64,000 nucleotides of DNA, taken from the NCBI GenBank assembly GCA_001599915.1, contig BCIG01000002.1, positions 124,001 through 188,000 on the forward strand, in the 5' to 3' direction. Positions 24,935 to 37,681 of the stretch are shown one piece after another. Source of the DNA: Symbiotaphrina buchneri. Taxonomy: Eukaryota; Ascomycota; Symbiotaphrinales; Symbiotaphrinaceae. A program made the position numbers and the translations under genes. Below the pieces are notes generated by a model that worked only from the letters and a program-made list of their open reading frames with translations, made no database searches and was not told the origin of the DNA. Within the stretch, counting starts at the first letter, position 1; the number at the start of each line of letters is the position of its first letter.

Positions 24935-27092
24935 TCCAATATGTTGTCTGGTTGATTGGAACCATCGTGGAAACTATACCCTCCGATGGCACGGGAACTT
25001 CAGTGGGACTCAAGCGGAATCGGATTAGGTTTGTTCCAGCCTTTAATCTCTATAGCTCAAATCCGATGCAGCAACGAACGAGAATACCTTTTCTAAGGCC
25101 GTATCTATGATTCAGGAGACTTGGACCAACTGTGCCCGACCTGTAGTCCGTCCTCTCGTTCCGAGGCAAGCATATTTGCGCAAGAACGGGATTCGTCGCC
25201 GCACTTTATCCAGTTTGGCTGTGCGCCGGCAAGTGCTGCACCTTTCATGTGACAGATGGCCGTAGAGCGGTGAGAAAATGGTACCGGTGAGCGGCGTCGT
25301 CTGGCCTTGACCTTGACGCGTGTTGGAAATGATCGTTTCAATTTGGAATCGTTGCACAGCATCGCTGCATCCCTGGATTGGGATCATATAATGGTCAGAG
25401 AGAGCGTGTCCTTGCAGCGAATGGCCAGCCTCGGATCTAAGCATGTGCACCGATCATCCCGTTCCATGCGAGCGGATGCTGAGTTTAAAAGTCAAGTTGC
25501 TCCTATTGGGCGGCTCAATTTTATCCAGTAGCAGCTGGTTTGGTCCTCTGCATACCGGTTTCCGCTGGTCCAGACCACAGCACCAACTAAAGCGGGAAAG
25601 AGCGCATAGAAAGATACGCGGTACCTTATGCTCAGTGTTTTTTACACGTAGACCGCTACACCGCTACACAGTGCTATAATATCCCGATTAGATAAGGCGA
25701 ATGCCTAAATCTACGGAGTTTCCCAAGGACTGCACCATTTGGGGTTTGCTTGCTTGCTCGCCTTCTTGTGCTGCACTCCTGAGTCCTAGTAAGCTGCAAG
25801 GTGATGTCACTGGGAAGCGCCACGATACAATAGCGGCCGTGCTTGGCAACCTGCAGTGCAGTGCCCAACTGTACGAATCATGATTATGTTTTGTGGACAC
25901 CAAATAAACGACACCATCGTGACCCACGGGTCTATCTAAGATACAGGAACGAAGCACTAAGGTGATCGCATAATTGCCGCGGCACCCGTTGTACGCTTAC
26001 ACCGTACTCGTCCTCTCGTCGCATGGGCAGCGTCATTGTGCGTCCTTTGGTGTGCGAGGTGCTACGGATGCGCCACTGCAAAGTATGTAAAGCGAGGCAG
26101 GTAAGGACGCCATACAGGGTCCACGAGTTGCGATATCGTCCTCGATGTTTGTTTGACTTTCAAAACATGGAGGAGTGAAGCAGTGCTTCGTACGGAGTAG
26201 CCAGGCTGGTCTTTGATTCGTCAATCCCCCTTTTCCGTTGTCGACGGGAAAAAGGCGCAATCTCACATGCCGGCTGCAGATCCCCTTGCCCCTCCCGACA
26301 TCTTCTGCCGGGGCGGTGAGGAGATAGCACCGATCTTTGCTCGCGGACACGGTGCAGTCTTGTCATTATTGTTTGCATTCAGCGGACGCATATTTGGTGC
26401 TCCGATCTTGGAACTCGTAAGGTACGCCGAGTAACGTATGAAGTTAAGGTATTGTTACTCCACTCGTACTCCAGAACAGTGGTCATCAAGTTTGGGGAGT
26501 GGCGATAACAGTAAAGCGAGTGCCCAATCGTGTCGGCCAATTACTGATCCCGTCTTGGAAGAACGTCAATAATCGATGGGTTCAGGCCGTGCACGATCTT
26601 TGGGCGCCGAGGCCGTTATCACAGACCCACCACACCCCGTAATCGGTGTACGTTACAAGCACCCTTTACTCGACCCGGGAACATCGGACATCCCACCTTG
26701 CCCTACCCAGGTAGCTCCCTTGCTCAGCCTCTTGTCTGGCTTCGGCTGTTTGGGGCGCGCCATCCCAACTGAGCCTTTGTCGTCAGGGCCTGACCAAACT
26801 TGGAACGACCAAGTGGCTCATGGCCCACGAAACCTTAATCATATGCACCAAGGGTGAAAGCATTCGGCCTCCCCTCAATAATATCGTGAACGTGCCGAGC
26901 AGTGGAACGCCCCTGACCCACCGACCATATAAAATGGTGCATTCTCCTCATCGCCCTTTCCCCGTCCTATCCCTCTATCTCCAGTGGCTTCCTGTCAGAC
27001 CTCCTTGAAACCAGGCGCACTCCTTCCGTCAGATTAATATAATCCCATCCTAATCATCAGTCCGTTTCCGGAAAACGCCCGATATAAACAAC
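24935..27092. other. 2.2-kb intergenic region, no gene recognised
   Basis: Only short frames on both strands, without splice-consistent extensions or known motifs. The last ~170 bp (CATATAAAATGG near 26927, then a C/T-rich leader) look like the core promoter and 5' UTR of the phosphatase gene at 27093. The distance is large for such a compact genome, so a non-coding RNA or a fast-evolving small gene may have been missed. Confidence 0.4.
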
Positions 27093-28320
27093 ATGGCACC
27101 TATCGCTTTAACTCCGGATACCACCCCGGCTGCATCGACCCTCAAGGTCCCGAAGGTTAGCTTGGATGGCACCTCAGATAGTGTATCAAAGCGAAAGATC
27201 ATCTGCTTCAGTGGTAAGTAGCCAGCTATTTTGTGGCGCAATGGTCAACGCCTCGGGCTCGTGCTGATCGTAGCCTAGACTTCGACGGCACCATTTTCTT
27301 ACAAGATACCGGCCACGTCCTTTTCGATAACCATGGATGTGGGCCAACGCGGCGCGAGATTCTGGATGAACAAATCAAGTCTGGCGAGAGGTCTTTCCGC
27401 GACGTCTCAGAAGAGATGTGGGGCTCATTGGACGTCCCCTTCGAGGATGGCTTCGAAGTGATGAAGAACACACTGGAAATTGACCCAGCCTTCCGGGAAT
27501 TCCACCAGTTCTGTATTGACAATCAAATTCCATTCAATGTCATCTCGGCGGGGTTGAAACCGATTTTGCGGAAAGTGCTGGACCAGTTCCTCGGCGAGGA
27601 AAAGGTGAGTGCGCCTGACGAGTACCTCTGCTGGGAAAGCTTGGCTTGCTGATGCCGTGCAGTCGGCTCATATCGAGATTGTTGCCAATGATGCCGAGAT
27701 CAACGAGGATGGCTCAGAATGGAAGCCTATCTGGCGGCACGATTGCGAACTTGGCCACGATAAAGCTGCCTCGATCAACGAATATAAGGCTACTGTCACC
27801 GGCGGGCACGAAGAGATTCCCCTGATCGTCTTCATCGGAGACGGCGTCTCTGATCTCCCCGCTGCCCGCGAAGCCGATGTTCTTTTTGCTCGCAAAGGTC
27901 TCCGTCTCGAGGAGTACTGCATCGAGCATAAGATTCCCTACATCCCGTTCGAAACATTCGCCGACATTCAGCGCGAAATCGAGAAAATCATGAAGGAAGA
28001 TGAGGAGAAAACCCACGGCACTGGAAAGCCAGCCCGCTTCAACCCACGCGCCAACATGTGGAGGCGTGTCTCAAGCAAGCAATCGGTAAGTTTACCGTTT
28101 ATCCTTGCTGAAGGCGTTTGTCCTAGGTTGTAGACACTGACAGATGCCGTCCTCAGGTACCACTACTTGCCATGGCATCTCCGAAGGAAGAGAAGATGCT
28201 TCTCTGGCCCAGCACATTTTCAGAATACAAGCCCAAAGAAAACAGTCTAGCGGTACCGGAAAACTAGCCGGACTCTTGCTTGAGTTTGCATTTGCCAAGG
28301 ATCATGATAGACGAAGTTAG
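27093..28320 (+). CDS. HAD-superfamily phosphatase, PYP1 type (polyol/sugar phosphatase)
   Basis: Four exons: 27093-27213, 27279-27604, 27663-28085, 28144-28320; 348 residues. Resembles yeast Pyp1 (YNL010W), which dephosphorylates polyol phosphates such as sorbitol-6-phosphate. Seen: HAD motif I DFDGT directly after the first intron; the motif II region VISAGLKPIL; the motif III region GHDKAASI; and motif IV IGDGVSDLPAAREAD. The conserved block FDTF/ADIQREIEKIMK closes the catalytic domain. The ~20 residues before the last intron and the 59-residue final exon lie beyond the yeast protein's length. The alternative is reading through that intron, which would end 15 codons later. The substrate is inferred from the family only. 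Confidence 0.85.
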
Positions 28321-29577
28321 ACGTGGAATCTTAAATAGAGTCAAGGGGCTGCATTTCGTTTTGCATTCTTCATTTCGGATTGGACTTCACAGGTCTGCAG
28401 TTCATCACGCATATGAGCATTAATCGGCGTCAACTCCGCGTCGGATGGGGATAGGACTTCTTCTCTGCCGTTCTTATGTTGTTTTGTCTTATCGAGCTAT
28501 GGCGTCGTGAGTGGTTATGGACTTTCGTTGTCAAATGTAAGCTCAGTCCGATCCTTTCGATCGTCGGTTTGCATTGTGATGAGATGATAGATGGTAAGGT
28601 CTTCAAATCATGTTGGATACAGGAAGATATAGAACTTTTATCATGATCCACGGAAACAAGTGCGTCCTGTCTCCGAAACTGAAGACGGTCTTTGTAAGCC
28701 CTGGACAGCAGTCATTTTACATGGTCATAATCCAGCGATAAATTCGGGAAGCCAGTTAGGACAGGCCTGGTGAAGCATGGTGCAGGTTGTGTTTAGCCAG
28801 TAACTAAAGTAGACAATATGACGCTGGACCGGTCCCTGCCAAGGTTCGGGGCTACTGACAGCCTCCTCGTCATTCTGGATCCCAAGGAACATGTGAACTG
28901 TTTGAGTCGGAGCAATCGGACGCAAGGTGTTCCGATCTCTGGCAGAACACAGAAGCGCGCAGAGAGAACCGCATAGGTAGTGTCCATGCCTCGCTATCCG
29001 AGTAGTGGTACCTACCTGAGATATGAGTATCCGTACAATTGTTGCAATCTCTGAATATAACAAAGCCCAATAATGTGACCACATGCGGGGCCGGACAAAT
29101 GATAATAAAGGGGACCAGTCCCAACCCAACACTGCCCACCCTCGCTGTGCCCAGCTGATCCGGGCCGAGCAACTCCCTTAGCGAGGTACTTGTTCACGCA
29201 CCTTACATGTCATCTATTCAAGGTACCGTTGTGTGCGACATCATAGCCCACCGCTTAACTACCGAGGAACCATCCCCCTCCAACATTCAGCTCCAACACC
29301 GCTTGGAGCAGCTCCAACAGCTTCAAACGATAACCACTCAATGTGTCATCTTCATTGACCCCTCATATTAAAGCCATTATTTCCTTTCCCTCAACGCCTG
29401 TCTGCTAAAAGTGTGGTTAGACTTATTTGTGCTTCCTATCGAGACGTGTCACCTCCGGGTTTCCCGGCAAGGAGCTGTTCCTGTGAACGGAAGGCAGTGC
29501 AGCTTGCGCGCCCCAGCGTTCCATCCTATTGTCACAAACCGGTGGCACGACAGCTGACAAGTTTCTGATACGCGAAA
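28321..29577. other. Intergenic, no gene recognised
   Basis: About 1.26 kb with short frames only. The right part (29200-29577) is the likely promoter and 5' UTR of the PSD gene. Confidence 0.4.
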
Positions 29578-32500
29578 ATGCACCGTATAATCCCCAACAG
29601 GCTGAAGAGTTCTTCGAGTCTTCATAGTACGAAGAATGGAGGTAGTCAGGCCCCAAGCCAGGCCCCAAGCCAGGCTCCTAGTCAAGTCCCGAGTAGGAGT
29701 ACCTCACCAAAACCGCCTGGGACGGAGACAAGTAATGGGAAGGGCAACGGTGTGCCGCCGCTAATCCTTCGGACAGTCATATGGAAGGTTGGTGCTCTCC
29801 TTTCGAAGGCTGCCAGTGAATGGATGCACTTCGCCGAGCCTCTAGTACTGGACGAATCCTGACATACTGTAGGGGAGAAATTTGGCTGCCAAAGACCGGG
29901 GAGGAACCAGTGATCCGGTAAGCTCGTTGTGCCTCACGGATTTTTGCATTAACTAACACGGTTGCTTCTACAGTACATCGTTATCACCCTGGGCGATGCT
30001 AAGGAAACGACACATGCAATGAGCAAGACCGTCAACCCTGAGTGGAATGTCTCCTTCGACCTACCCATCGTTGGCGTGCAGAGCTTGCTTCTCGAATGTG
30101 TCTGTTGGGACCAGGATCGTTTTGGGAAAGACTACCTTGGAGAAGTGACATTACCTCTAGAGGAAATCTTTGCGAACAAAGCAACTGAGCAAGAGGTAAG
30201 CCAGGAGTTATTGATTTATCCACTCCCAATATTATCTATGCTAACCGTTGTCGCCAAAAATGTGCAGCCTCGCTGGTATACTTTGGAATCACCCAATAGT
30301 GACGATGAGGTGTCCGGAGAGATCCAGCTGCAGTTCTCGCTCGTGGATCCAACCAATCTTACCGCGACATCGGCCGAGATACTTAGCAAACTGGAAGCCA
30401 TAATAGCATCTGTTAATATAGGGTCACAGGATGAGGACGAAGATCTGTCTCGTATGACCACTGCCGACCTGGAAGAAGAAGAAGGTCTACAGGTCGGGGC
30501 GGAAGATCTGAGTAAACCGGAAGTAGTTGAGAAGAGAAGGAGAAGGTTGCGTTTGGCGAGGTTGAAGAGTAAAACAAAGCAAAGAGCATATGAATTTACG
30601 GGAGCGTCGGATGTTTTGGGAATTGTGTACTTGGAAATCTGTAAAATCACCGACCTGCCGCCGGAACGCAACGGTACGTGGCCATTTTGCAGCTATCCAA
30701 CGCTCCGCTGACCTTTCAAGTGACTCGGACTTCTTTCGACATGGACCCATTCGTAGTCACTTCCTTGGGCAAGAAGACTTATCGGACCAAAGTTGTCCGG
30801 CACAATTTGAACCCGGTCTACGACGAGAAGTTGATATTTCAAGTCATGAGGCATGAGCAAAACTACTCGATCAGTTTCACGGTAATTGACAGAGACAAAC
30901 TCTCGGGGAACGACTACATAGGGAACTGCAATTTCCCTCTACAGACGCTCTATGACAGAATGCCGGAAGCAGATCCAGAGACTGGACTGTATAATTTACC
31001 AGATCCTCCTGATACGAGCGCGGGGCTTCCCCCTCCAAAAACCAACCGCTCACGTTTTAGACTGCCTCTTTCCCGCTCATCTTCTGCGACGAGTCTGAAC
31101 AAGATGAACAGACCGCCTCTCCTGTCGCGCAACTCTTCAGCTTCGACCAGCACTTCACAGATTGACTTGCCACCACCCCCGACTAGTGCTCCTATGGAGC
31201 AAACATCACACCCCAGCTCCATCGAGGAAGATCCGTCGGCCTCTAGTTCCAGCTTGTCTGCTCCTGCTGCTGGAGGCTCTCATGCGGACCAGATCGCCAC
31301 TGCTCTGCAAGCTCCACAGCTGAGCCAGGCTGCCGAGGATCCTGACCTGGGAAGTTACACCCTTCCTATAGTTCTCAAGAATGAAAAGCGTTGGGAGGAT
31401 AAGCACAAGCCAGAGTTGTACATTCGCGCTAAATACGTGCCATATCCGGCTTTGAGGCAGCAGTTCTGGCGGGCCATGCTCAAGCAATACGATGCTGACG
31501 ATGACGCCCGTATCAGCAAAGTTGAACTATCTACTATGCTTGATACATTAGCGTCTACCTTGAAGGAGTCGACCATAGATAGCTTCTTCCAGCGCTTTGC
31601 GGAAGATTCCGGTGTGCAAGATCCAGCCGCGATGGAGCTTACTTACGATCAGGCTGTGATGTGTTTGGAAGATCAACTCTGTAAGACCCAAAAGCAGTCT
31701 TTCGGTGATGCGATTAGGAGCAGGTTCTCCAACTCTCAGGCCCTGCATATGGCTGGCTATGACGGCGCTGCCGCAGCAGTCGCTGAAGACAAATCCGAGA
31801 AGACGCTCAATGAGCGCCCAGACACCACAAAGATCCCGGCAATCCAAGTGGACGAGGACTTGGATAAAGGGGCAGAAGAAGGCGACCTACTTGCTCAGGA
31901 CGATCTCGCAGATGACGCCCAGGAGGAACATGTGGTTGAAATAGGTGAATGCCCATTTTGTCATCAACCGAGGCTGAACAAGAAGTCGGAGACGGACATT
32001 GTGACCCATATCGCGACGTGTGCAAGCCAAGACTGGCGACAAGTGAACACCATCGTGATGGGCGGCTTCGTGACCGCAAGTCAAGCACAGCGGAAATGGT
32101 ACTCTAAAGTGATCACGAAGATAAGTTACGGCGGGTATAAACTTGGAGCGAACTCTGCCAATATTCTCGTTCAAGATCGCATTACCGGTCAGATCAATGA
32201 GGAGCGCATGAGCGTCTATGTTCGGCTTGGCATTCGACTACTGTATAAGGGGTTGAAAAGCAGGGAGATGGAGAAAAAGAGGAGTAAGTTTGTCTTATAT
32301 AACTCACTGGCGCGAAAGCTGATTGAAGAACAGTCCGGAAACTGCTGAAATCGCTCAGTATTAAGCAAGGCATCAAGTACGACGATCCGGCCTCTGCGCG
32401 GGAGATACCAACATTCATAAACTTCCATCAGCTGAACATGGACGAAGTCTTGCTTCCAGTCAACGAGTTCAAAACATTCAACGAATTTTTCTATCGGAAG

Positions 32501-33349
32501 CTGAAGCCAGACGCTCGCCCTTGCTCCGCTCCAGACGACCCTCACATTATTGTGTCTCCGGCAGATTGTAGGACGGTGGTTTTCAATCAAATTGAAGACG
32601 CGACTCGCATCTGGATAAAGGGCCGGGAATTCTCTATAGCCCGGCTGCTTGGGAAGGCTTACCCTGAAGATGCAAAGCGTTACGCCGGCGGAGCCTTAGG
32701 GGTCTTCCGTCTAGCGCCCCAGGATTATCATCGTTTCCACATCCCAGTGGACGGTGTACTTGGCGAACCCAGATTGATCGAAGGCGAATACTATACGGTC
32801 AATCCGATGGCCATCAGGTCAACTCTGGACGTCTACGGTGAAAATGTCAGGGTGATTGTCCCAATCGATTCCGTCGCACATGGAAGGGTCATGGCCGTTT
32901 GTGTAGGTGCCATGATGGTCGGCAGCACCGTCATAACAAGAAAGCCTGGTGAGAAGGTAGGCAGGGCTGAAGAACTCGGTTACTTCAAATTCGGTCAGTA
33001 TCCCTCCACTGGCCGCTACCGGGGCAATGCTAAAACCATTCAGGCGGAAGTACGATAGTTCTGCTCTTCGAGCCGGGCCAGATGAAATTTGATCCGGATC
33101 TGGTAGAAAATTCCAAGGGTGCTCTGGAAACACTGGTAAGCCCCAGATTGATGCTTGACAACAGCGGGTAGGGTCTAAATTTTTCTGCAGATCCGTGTTG
33201 GAACGTCGATTGGACATTCGCCAGATCATCCACCGCACAAGCCTGACATGCGCAAAGACAATCCGACTGCGGAGGAGAAGCAGGAGGCTAAACGGAAGAT
33301 TGAGGGAAGCCTTGCTCCTGCACCACCAGGGGCGTCAGGCTTACAGTAA
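29578..33349 (+). CDS. psd2: Phosphatidylserine decarboxylase with two C2 domains (PSD2 type)
   Basis: Eight exons: 29578-29787, 29873-29917, 29974-30195, 30268-30673, 30721-32283, 32334-32993, 33044-33135, 33191-33349; 1118 residues. Makes phosphatidylethanolamine from phosphatidylserine in endosome/Golgi membranes. Order seen: Ser/Pro-rich N-terminus with repeated SQAP units; C2 domain about 62-175 (GGTSDPYIVITLGD); second C2 about 275-390 (DMDPFVVTSLGKKTYRTKVV); Ser/Pro linker; EF-hand-like loop DADDDARISKVE near 550; CPFCHQP...H...C zinc element near 704; and the PSD catalytic domain from about 840. The self-cleavage motif reads FGGST near 1037, giving the pyruvoyl-Ser; it becomes visible only after removal of the intron at 32994-33043. 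All eight exon phases close. Confidence 0.95.
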
Positions 33350-34082
33350 AGGGATGGGGCATGGTTCGGCAAAAGGCAACATTTCCATCTTTATGACTGA
33401 ACGAAGAGTCTAAGCAATCACTGGCCGGCCCGCTGCAGGCTTGAGAGTGGGTGTACACATAAGGCAGGATAGGTATTTTTGAACGCACTACTATTAAACT
33501 TCAAGCGAATGTAATGAGTCTCCGGAAATATGAGTCCAAGATATAGACCCTTGCGATCAATTCACTTGTTTGCCTGATCTCTAAATGGCTTGCTGACATG
33601 GAGTCGTCCGCATTGGAGTATTGCCGATACTCCCCTAATAGAAAGCCGATTACTCCAGTCTCCTGAGGGCAGCGGTAGCGGCGGGTGTGATTGACGACAG
33701 GCTCTGATTGGCCCAGATGTTCCCCTTCAGCTCAGCATTCCCTTCCCCGGAAGCGAGCGGTGCTTGGCGTCGGTGTCGGCATTTGTCGACTCTCGATGGG
33801 TGATGGCCGTCAGCACAGCCTCAACGGTAAGGCAAACGTAACAGACTTTGCGCAACAACATCCTTTACCCAGTTCAATTTGAATTCCCAGTATCCTTAGA
33901 TACCCGACCGCGGTCCATCTATCAGGGCCCAGCACCGAGTTGCCAGCTGCGAAAGCGGAACATCCGCCGGCGCTTTACCTCGAGCCCTTCTAGCCTCCAA
34001 GAGAGAACGTCATCTTTATTTCGAAGTTTCGACGACGTGCCGCTGCTCCGGTATCGCTTTATCCCGCAATTGACACTTGACC
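33350..34082. other. Intergenic, promoter of the syntaxin gene
   Basis: No gene seen. A perfect 7-bp inverted repeat GGAGTAT/ATACTCC with a 5-nt loop lies at 33615-33633; function unknown. Confidence 0.4.
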
Positions 34083-35217
34083 ATGTCGTTCGGCGGTGGG
34101 CAGTCAGGATATGACCAGTATGGTGGCAATCCGTACGCGCAAGAAAGTGGTGGTTATGGATCCCATAATAGATACGGGGATGCGGTATGCAAAAAGAACC
34201 TGCCTTGCTAAATCCATGGGCCATTCAGCTGACCGCGAAGCAGCCGGCTCAGAACCTCCAGGCACCGGCTCCTTTGGGTCATGAAATGACGAATATCTCT
34301 CAAGGCTCCAGCTATTCCAACCAAGGCGGTGTCCAGGGCGAGGTCTACACAACCGCGCCTGGTCATTCACTCTCTGTACAAGATTTCCTGGCGCGCGTCG
34401 ACTTGACTCGACAGTCTATCCGCGACTTATCGTCCAACATTTCGCAGATCAGCACACTGCACCAGCGTGCCTTATCTAATCCCGATGCATCCAGCAGCGC
34501 ATCACTCGAGCATATGGTCACCCAGACGCAGATCCTCAACACGCAGATCCGAGATCAGATCAAATTTTTGGAAGCAGATGCTCTGAAAACTCAAGGCTCG
34601 AGCCGGAACACCAAAACGACCCAGTCTGGGAACCTCAAAAGGACTTTCGATGAAGCGCTGAAGGAATACCAAAAGGAGGAGTTGAGCTACCGCCAGCGGT
34701 ACAGGGAGCAGATTGCGCGGCAGTATCAAATCGTCAACCCCGAAGCCACCCCAGCAGAGATTGAGGAAGCCGCCAATGCAGACTGGGGAGATGAGGGTGT
34801 ATTCCAGACTGCCGTACGTTGCAACCCTATCCTTCGTACTAAACATCGTACTAATCTTCTGGGCAGCTGAAAACCAATCGCACTGGGGCTGCAACTTCGG
34901 TCTTGGGCGCGGTGCGTGCGCGCCACAACGAAATCCAGCGGATCGAACAGACTCTGGCCGAACTTGCCCAACTGTTCAATGATATGGCTGCCGCCGTTGA
35001 GGTCCAAGAGCCCATGGTGCAGCGTGCGGACGAGCAGGTACAGCAAACAGTCCAGGATATTGAGCAAGGTGACAAGCAGCTCGACATCGGTATCGAGCAC
35101 GCACGCCGCCGTAACAGGCTCAAGTGGTGGTGTCTGCTCATCTGCGTGCTTATCGTTGCGATCCTCGCGCTTATACTGGGGCTGGGATTCGGAGTTGGTA
35201 ATTGGGGAAGCAAGTAA
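34083..35217 (+). CDS. sso1: Plasma-membrane syntaxin, Qa-SNARE (Sso1/2-like)
   Basis: Exons 34083-34184, 34244-34813, 34867-35217; 340 residues. t-SNARE for exocytic vesicle fusion at the plasma membrane. Seen: Gly/Tyr-rich N-terminus (MSFGGGQSGYDQYGG); Habc domain starting at LSVQDFLARVDLTRQSI; a SNARE motif in the last exon (RHNEIQRIEQTLAELAQLF, zero-layer Gln in VEVQEP); a basic juxtamembrane RRRNRLKWW; and a C-terminal transmembrane helix (CLLICVLIVAILALILGLGF) ending GNWGSK. The acceptor of intron 1 is uncertain: CAG at 34241-34243 (59-nt intron, chosen because GCTGAC precedes it) and CAG at 34226-34228 both keep the frame and differ by five residues. Confidence 0.93.
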
Positions 35218-35686
35218 AAAACCTGCCTTTGCTTTCAACATCTATCTTTTGGAATCGAATCGGGGGCCTTGTCACTCTGCCGGAGCTGGCTCACACCCTC
35301 TCTCAGCGACTTATGCCGGTTCGATGTTTACCTCAGCGCAAAACCTTCGCCCTTGTAATTGGGCTTTCCAAATTCCTGTTGATACACCAGTTTTCCCATC
35401 GTTCCGTTCCAGCCATGCAGGCCACCGTCGCTGTACTTCATGGCCACGGCACTTCGCGCTCGTCTTGCTATGCAGCCGCGTTATTGATTTGCTGGATTTT
35501 CCTTATTACTCTTTGCTTATGAAAATGTTTTGGGGGGAAGCGAACGAAAAGAGGGCATCCGCCGATTAAAAGGGCGGTGGTAATGTGTGGTATTTACGGC
35601 ACCTTAATTCTCAAGATTGGTGGAGTAGGATAGGAGACCGAAAATTGGAGACGGGTTTGAATGAGCTTTCGAGCTATTTCTACGAC

Positions 35687-36955
35687 TCAGCTAGCCGCAG
35701 TTCCATCTTGTCCCGAAGTAGAGCTTGAAGGGGACGAAGCAAATTTCTTCCATGTCCCACCGTCGCCATCCTGTTGATAGCAGTCGCTCAGCCTGCGCCT
35801 GAATTTGTCCCCCAAGCTGAATCTCAACGCCGGCAGAATAAAGTCACCGCAGGTGAACTCCTCGAGGTTTTGCGAATTTTCATGCAGCTCTAAGATAGCC
35901 TGCGCTATGAAGTTGTAGCCCGAATCCAATTCCATATACATGTCATTGGGGTCTCCCGTCCCCATCCTCCGCTTGTCTTCCAAGATGCCGCTGCGCTCAT
36001 CTGGCGCGAGTTTGACGGAGAACCGCTGAAGGGATGGGAGTGCCTTGGCGAACCTCGAGACGGTCTCGACATGGCTTGCGAATGGAAAGATGGAGATGTA
36101 CTCGAAGGACTGAAGCTGGTGCAGACCGAAAGGCATGCTCTTCGTCATTGCCGGGGGCACAGCATGGATATAGCTGCCTAACGGGTGAGCCAGCCCATCA
36201 ATCGGACTGGGCATGTGCTTGAGAAAATACTCGTACGTGCTGTAGGCCTTGACCGCACAGCCTTCATTCAGCACCAGATGCTCCCAGGGCAAGGCGTGGA
36301 GGAGGGTGGGTCCGGAGACTGGCTGGCCATTGACTTCGTCGAATACACCCCAGGACGGCTTGGGGTTGTTGACGCGCGACCGAGACACATGCAGTAACTG
36401 GAAGGGGATGTCGAAGGCCCAGTCATCTTGGGCGCCCCTCACCGTCGAGAGTCCGACAATGTACTCGAGGACGCCAGGAGGGGCGAGGATGGTGACCGAT
36501 GTCGGGCGCACGAAGGAGAGGATCGATTCCCACATTCCAGCCGTCATGGTGTGCCCCTGATCTCTGACATGCCCTCGACCGATGTACACCGTCAAGCCCT
36601 CGCACTTATGGGCCAGCCTGTGCGACGTGAGCACGGTTCGGAGACTGTCCACCTGGCCATCCCAGCGCATGATGTTCATGCCCAGCACGCGGTCGTAGGT
36701 CAAGGGTAGCCGAGCGTATTTGAAAAGGGTCGACAGAGTCAGTTGTCGCCATCTCCTCGAGACGGCCGACAACGACTTCAGCGGTCCTTGCTCATGTGAA
36801 GGGTGCAGGACGAGGGAGAGATCGGGTTCACGTGTTAGGTCTCGATGCGATTCTGGGACCTCGTCAAGGAAGGAGATGATGCTGGCGCACAGCTCGGCCG
36901 GCAGGCTGTCGAGATATGAATGGGGAGGTTGATCTTGGATATTGCGGAGATCCAT
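35687..36955 (-). CDS. F-box-like protein of unknown target
   Basis: Single exon, 422 residues. The N-terminus (about 13-80) has the F-box pattern LDSLPAELCASIISFLDEV followed, after an insert, by LSAVSRRWRQLTLSTLFKYA. F-box proteins are usually substrate receptors of SCF ubiquitin ligases through Skp1. The rest has no motif that I recognise; it looks like an alpha/beta repeat fold (for example VTILAPPGVLEYIVGL, SFEYISIFPFASHV), and the last ~20 residues are Ser-rich. No membrane segment. Convergent with the syntaxin gene and 470 bp from its stop. Confidence 0.8.
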   Translation of the reverse strand: MDLRNIQDQPPHSYLDSLPAELCASIISFLDEVPESHRDLTREPDLSLVLHPSHEQGPLKSLSAVSRRWRQLTLSTLFKYARLPLTYDRVLGMNIMRWDGQVDSLRTVLTSHRLAHKCEGLTVYIGRGHVRDQGHTMTAGMWESILSFVRPTSVTILAPPGVLEYIVGLSTVRGAQDDWAFDIPFQLLHVSRSRVNNPKPSWGVFDEVNGQPVSGPTLLHALPWEHLVLNEGCAVKAYSTYEYFLKHMPSPIDGLAHPLGSYIHAVPPAMTKSMPFGLHQLQSFEYISIFPFASHVETVSRFAKALPSLQRFSVKLAPDERSGILEDKRRMGTGDPNDMYMELDSGYNFIAQAILELHENSQNLEEFTCGDFILPALRFSLGDKFRRRLSDCYQQDGDGGTWKKFASSPSSSTSGQDGTAAS

Positions 36956-37681
36956 AGGTGTTGCTGCTAGCGATGGCGCTGTAGGATTTCAGGATGCCCG
37001 TCTGTCATAACAAGAAGGATAGGCGGCTACGGCATGGGTTATAAGTCAGGGTGGGCAAGAAGATATTCAGATAGAGCTTTAGGGGTAAGGATAAGGGCAT
37101 CAGTGGCTGGCTGGTTGATCACAGGTCTGGCAATTGCGGGGAAGAGAGAGGAGGTGCATTGACGGCAAGGATGTATCTGTACAGCTATCTGCAAAGTACC
37201 TACCTGTACATGGCGTCGCACAGCTTGGGGATGAGAACAGGCGGGGAATAATGACGTCCCGGTTGGCAGAGTTCGGATTGGCTGGAGCGGCAAAGTGTGG
37301 GGGAGGACACAAGTACATGTACCACGTATCGCGCTATCCGATACGAAGTCCACCTTACCGCGCATGGACTAGTACAAAGGCTCCTCGAGGCTCGCTCACC
37401 GAAAAGTTCGAAGGGAAGAGCGAAGAGGCCACAACGCTAACAAACTACATGTACCGTCCTTTTCCTCTTCTTCTTGTCCCCTTCTCCTCCACCATCCCTT
37501 CCTTCCTTCCTCCACCCTTGAGTCTTCATCCCTTACCAATTTACATTCGAATTGCATATATAATAGCAGTACGTCTCCCAGTCTACGCCGTCACCGTCTC
37601 CGCACAATTGCCTTCTCTAACGCGTCTGTCGGCAGTCTCATCTCACATAAGCAACCCCTCCCAACCCCACTCTGACCCAAC
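36956..37681. promoter_or_regulatory. Divergent promoter region, F-box gene and MetE-like gene
   Basis: 726 bp without a gene. The last 250 bp before 37682 are strongly C/T-rich on the + strand (CTTCCTTCC runs near 37490-37540), as is typical of highly expressed fungal genes. Confidence 0.4.

Noticed and set aside
28725-29197. Overlapping minus-strand frames of 60-135 codons
   Set aside because: No motifs, no splice-consistent extension and several competing frames; treated as chance.
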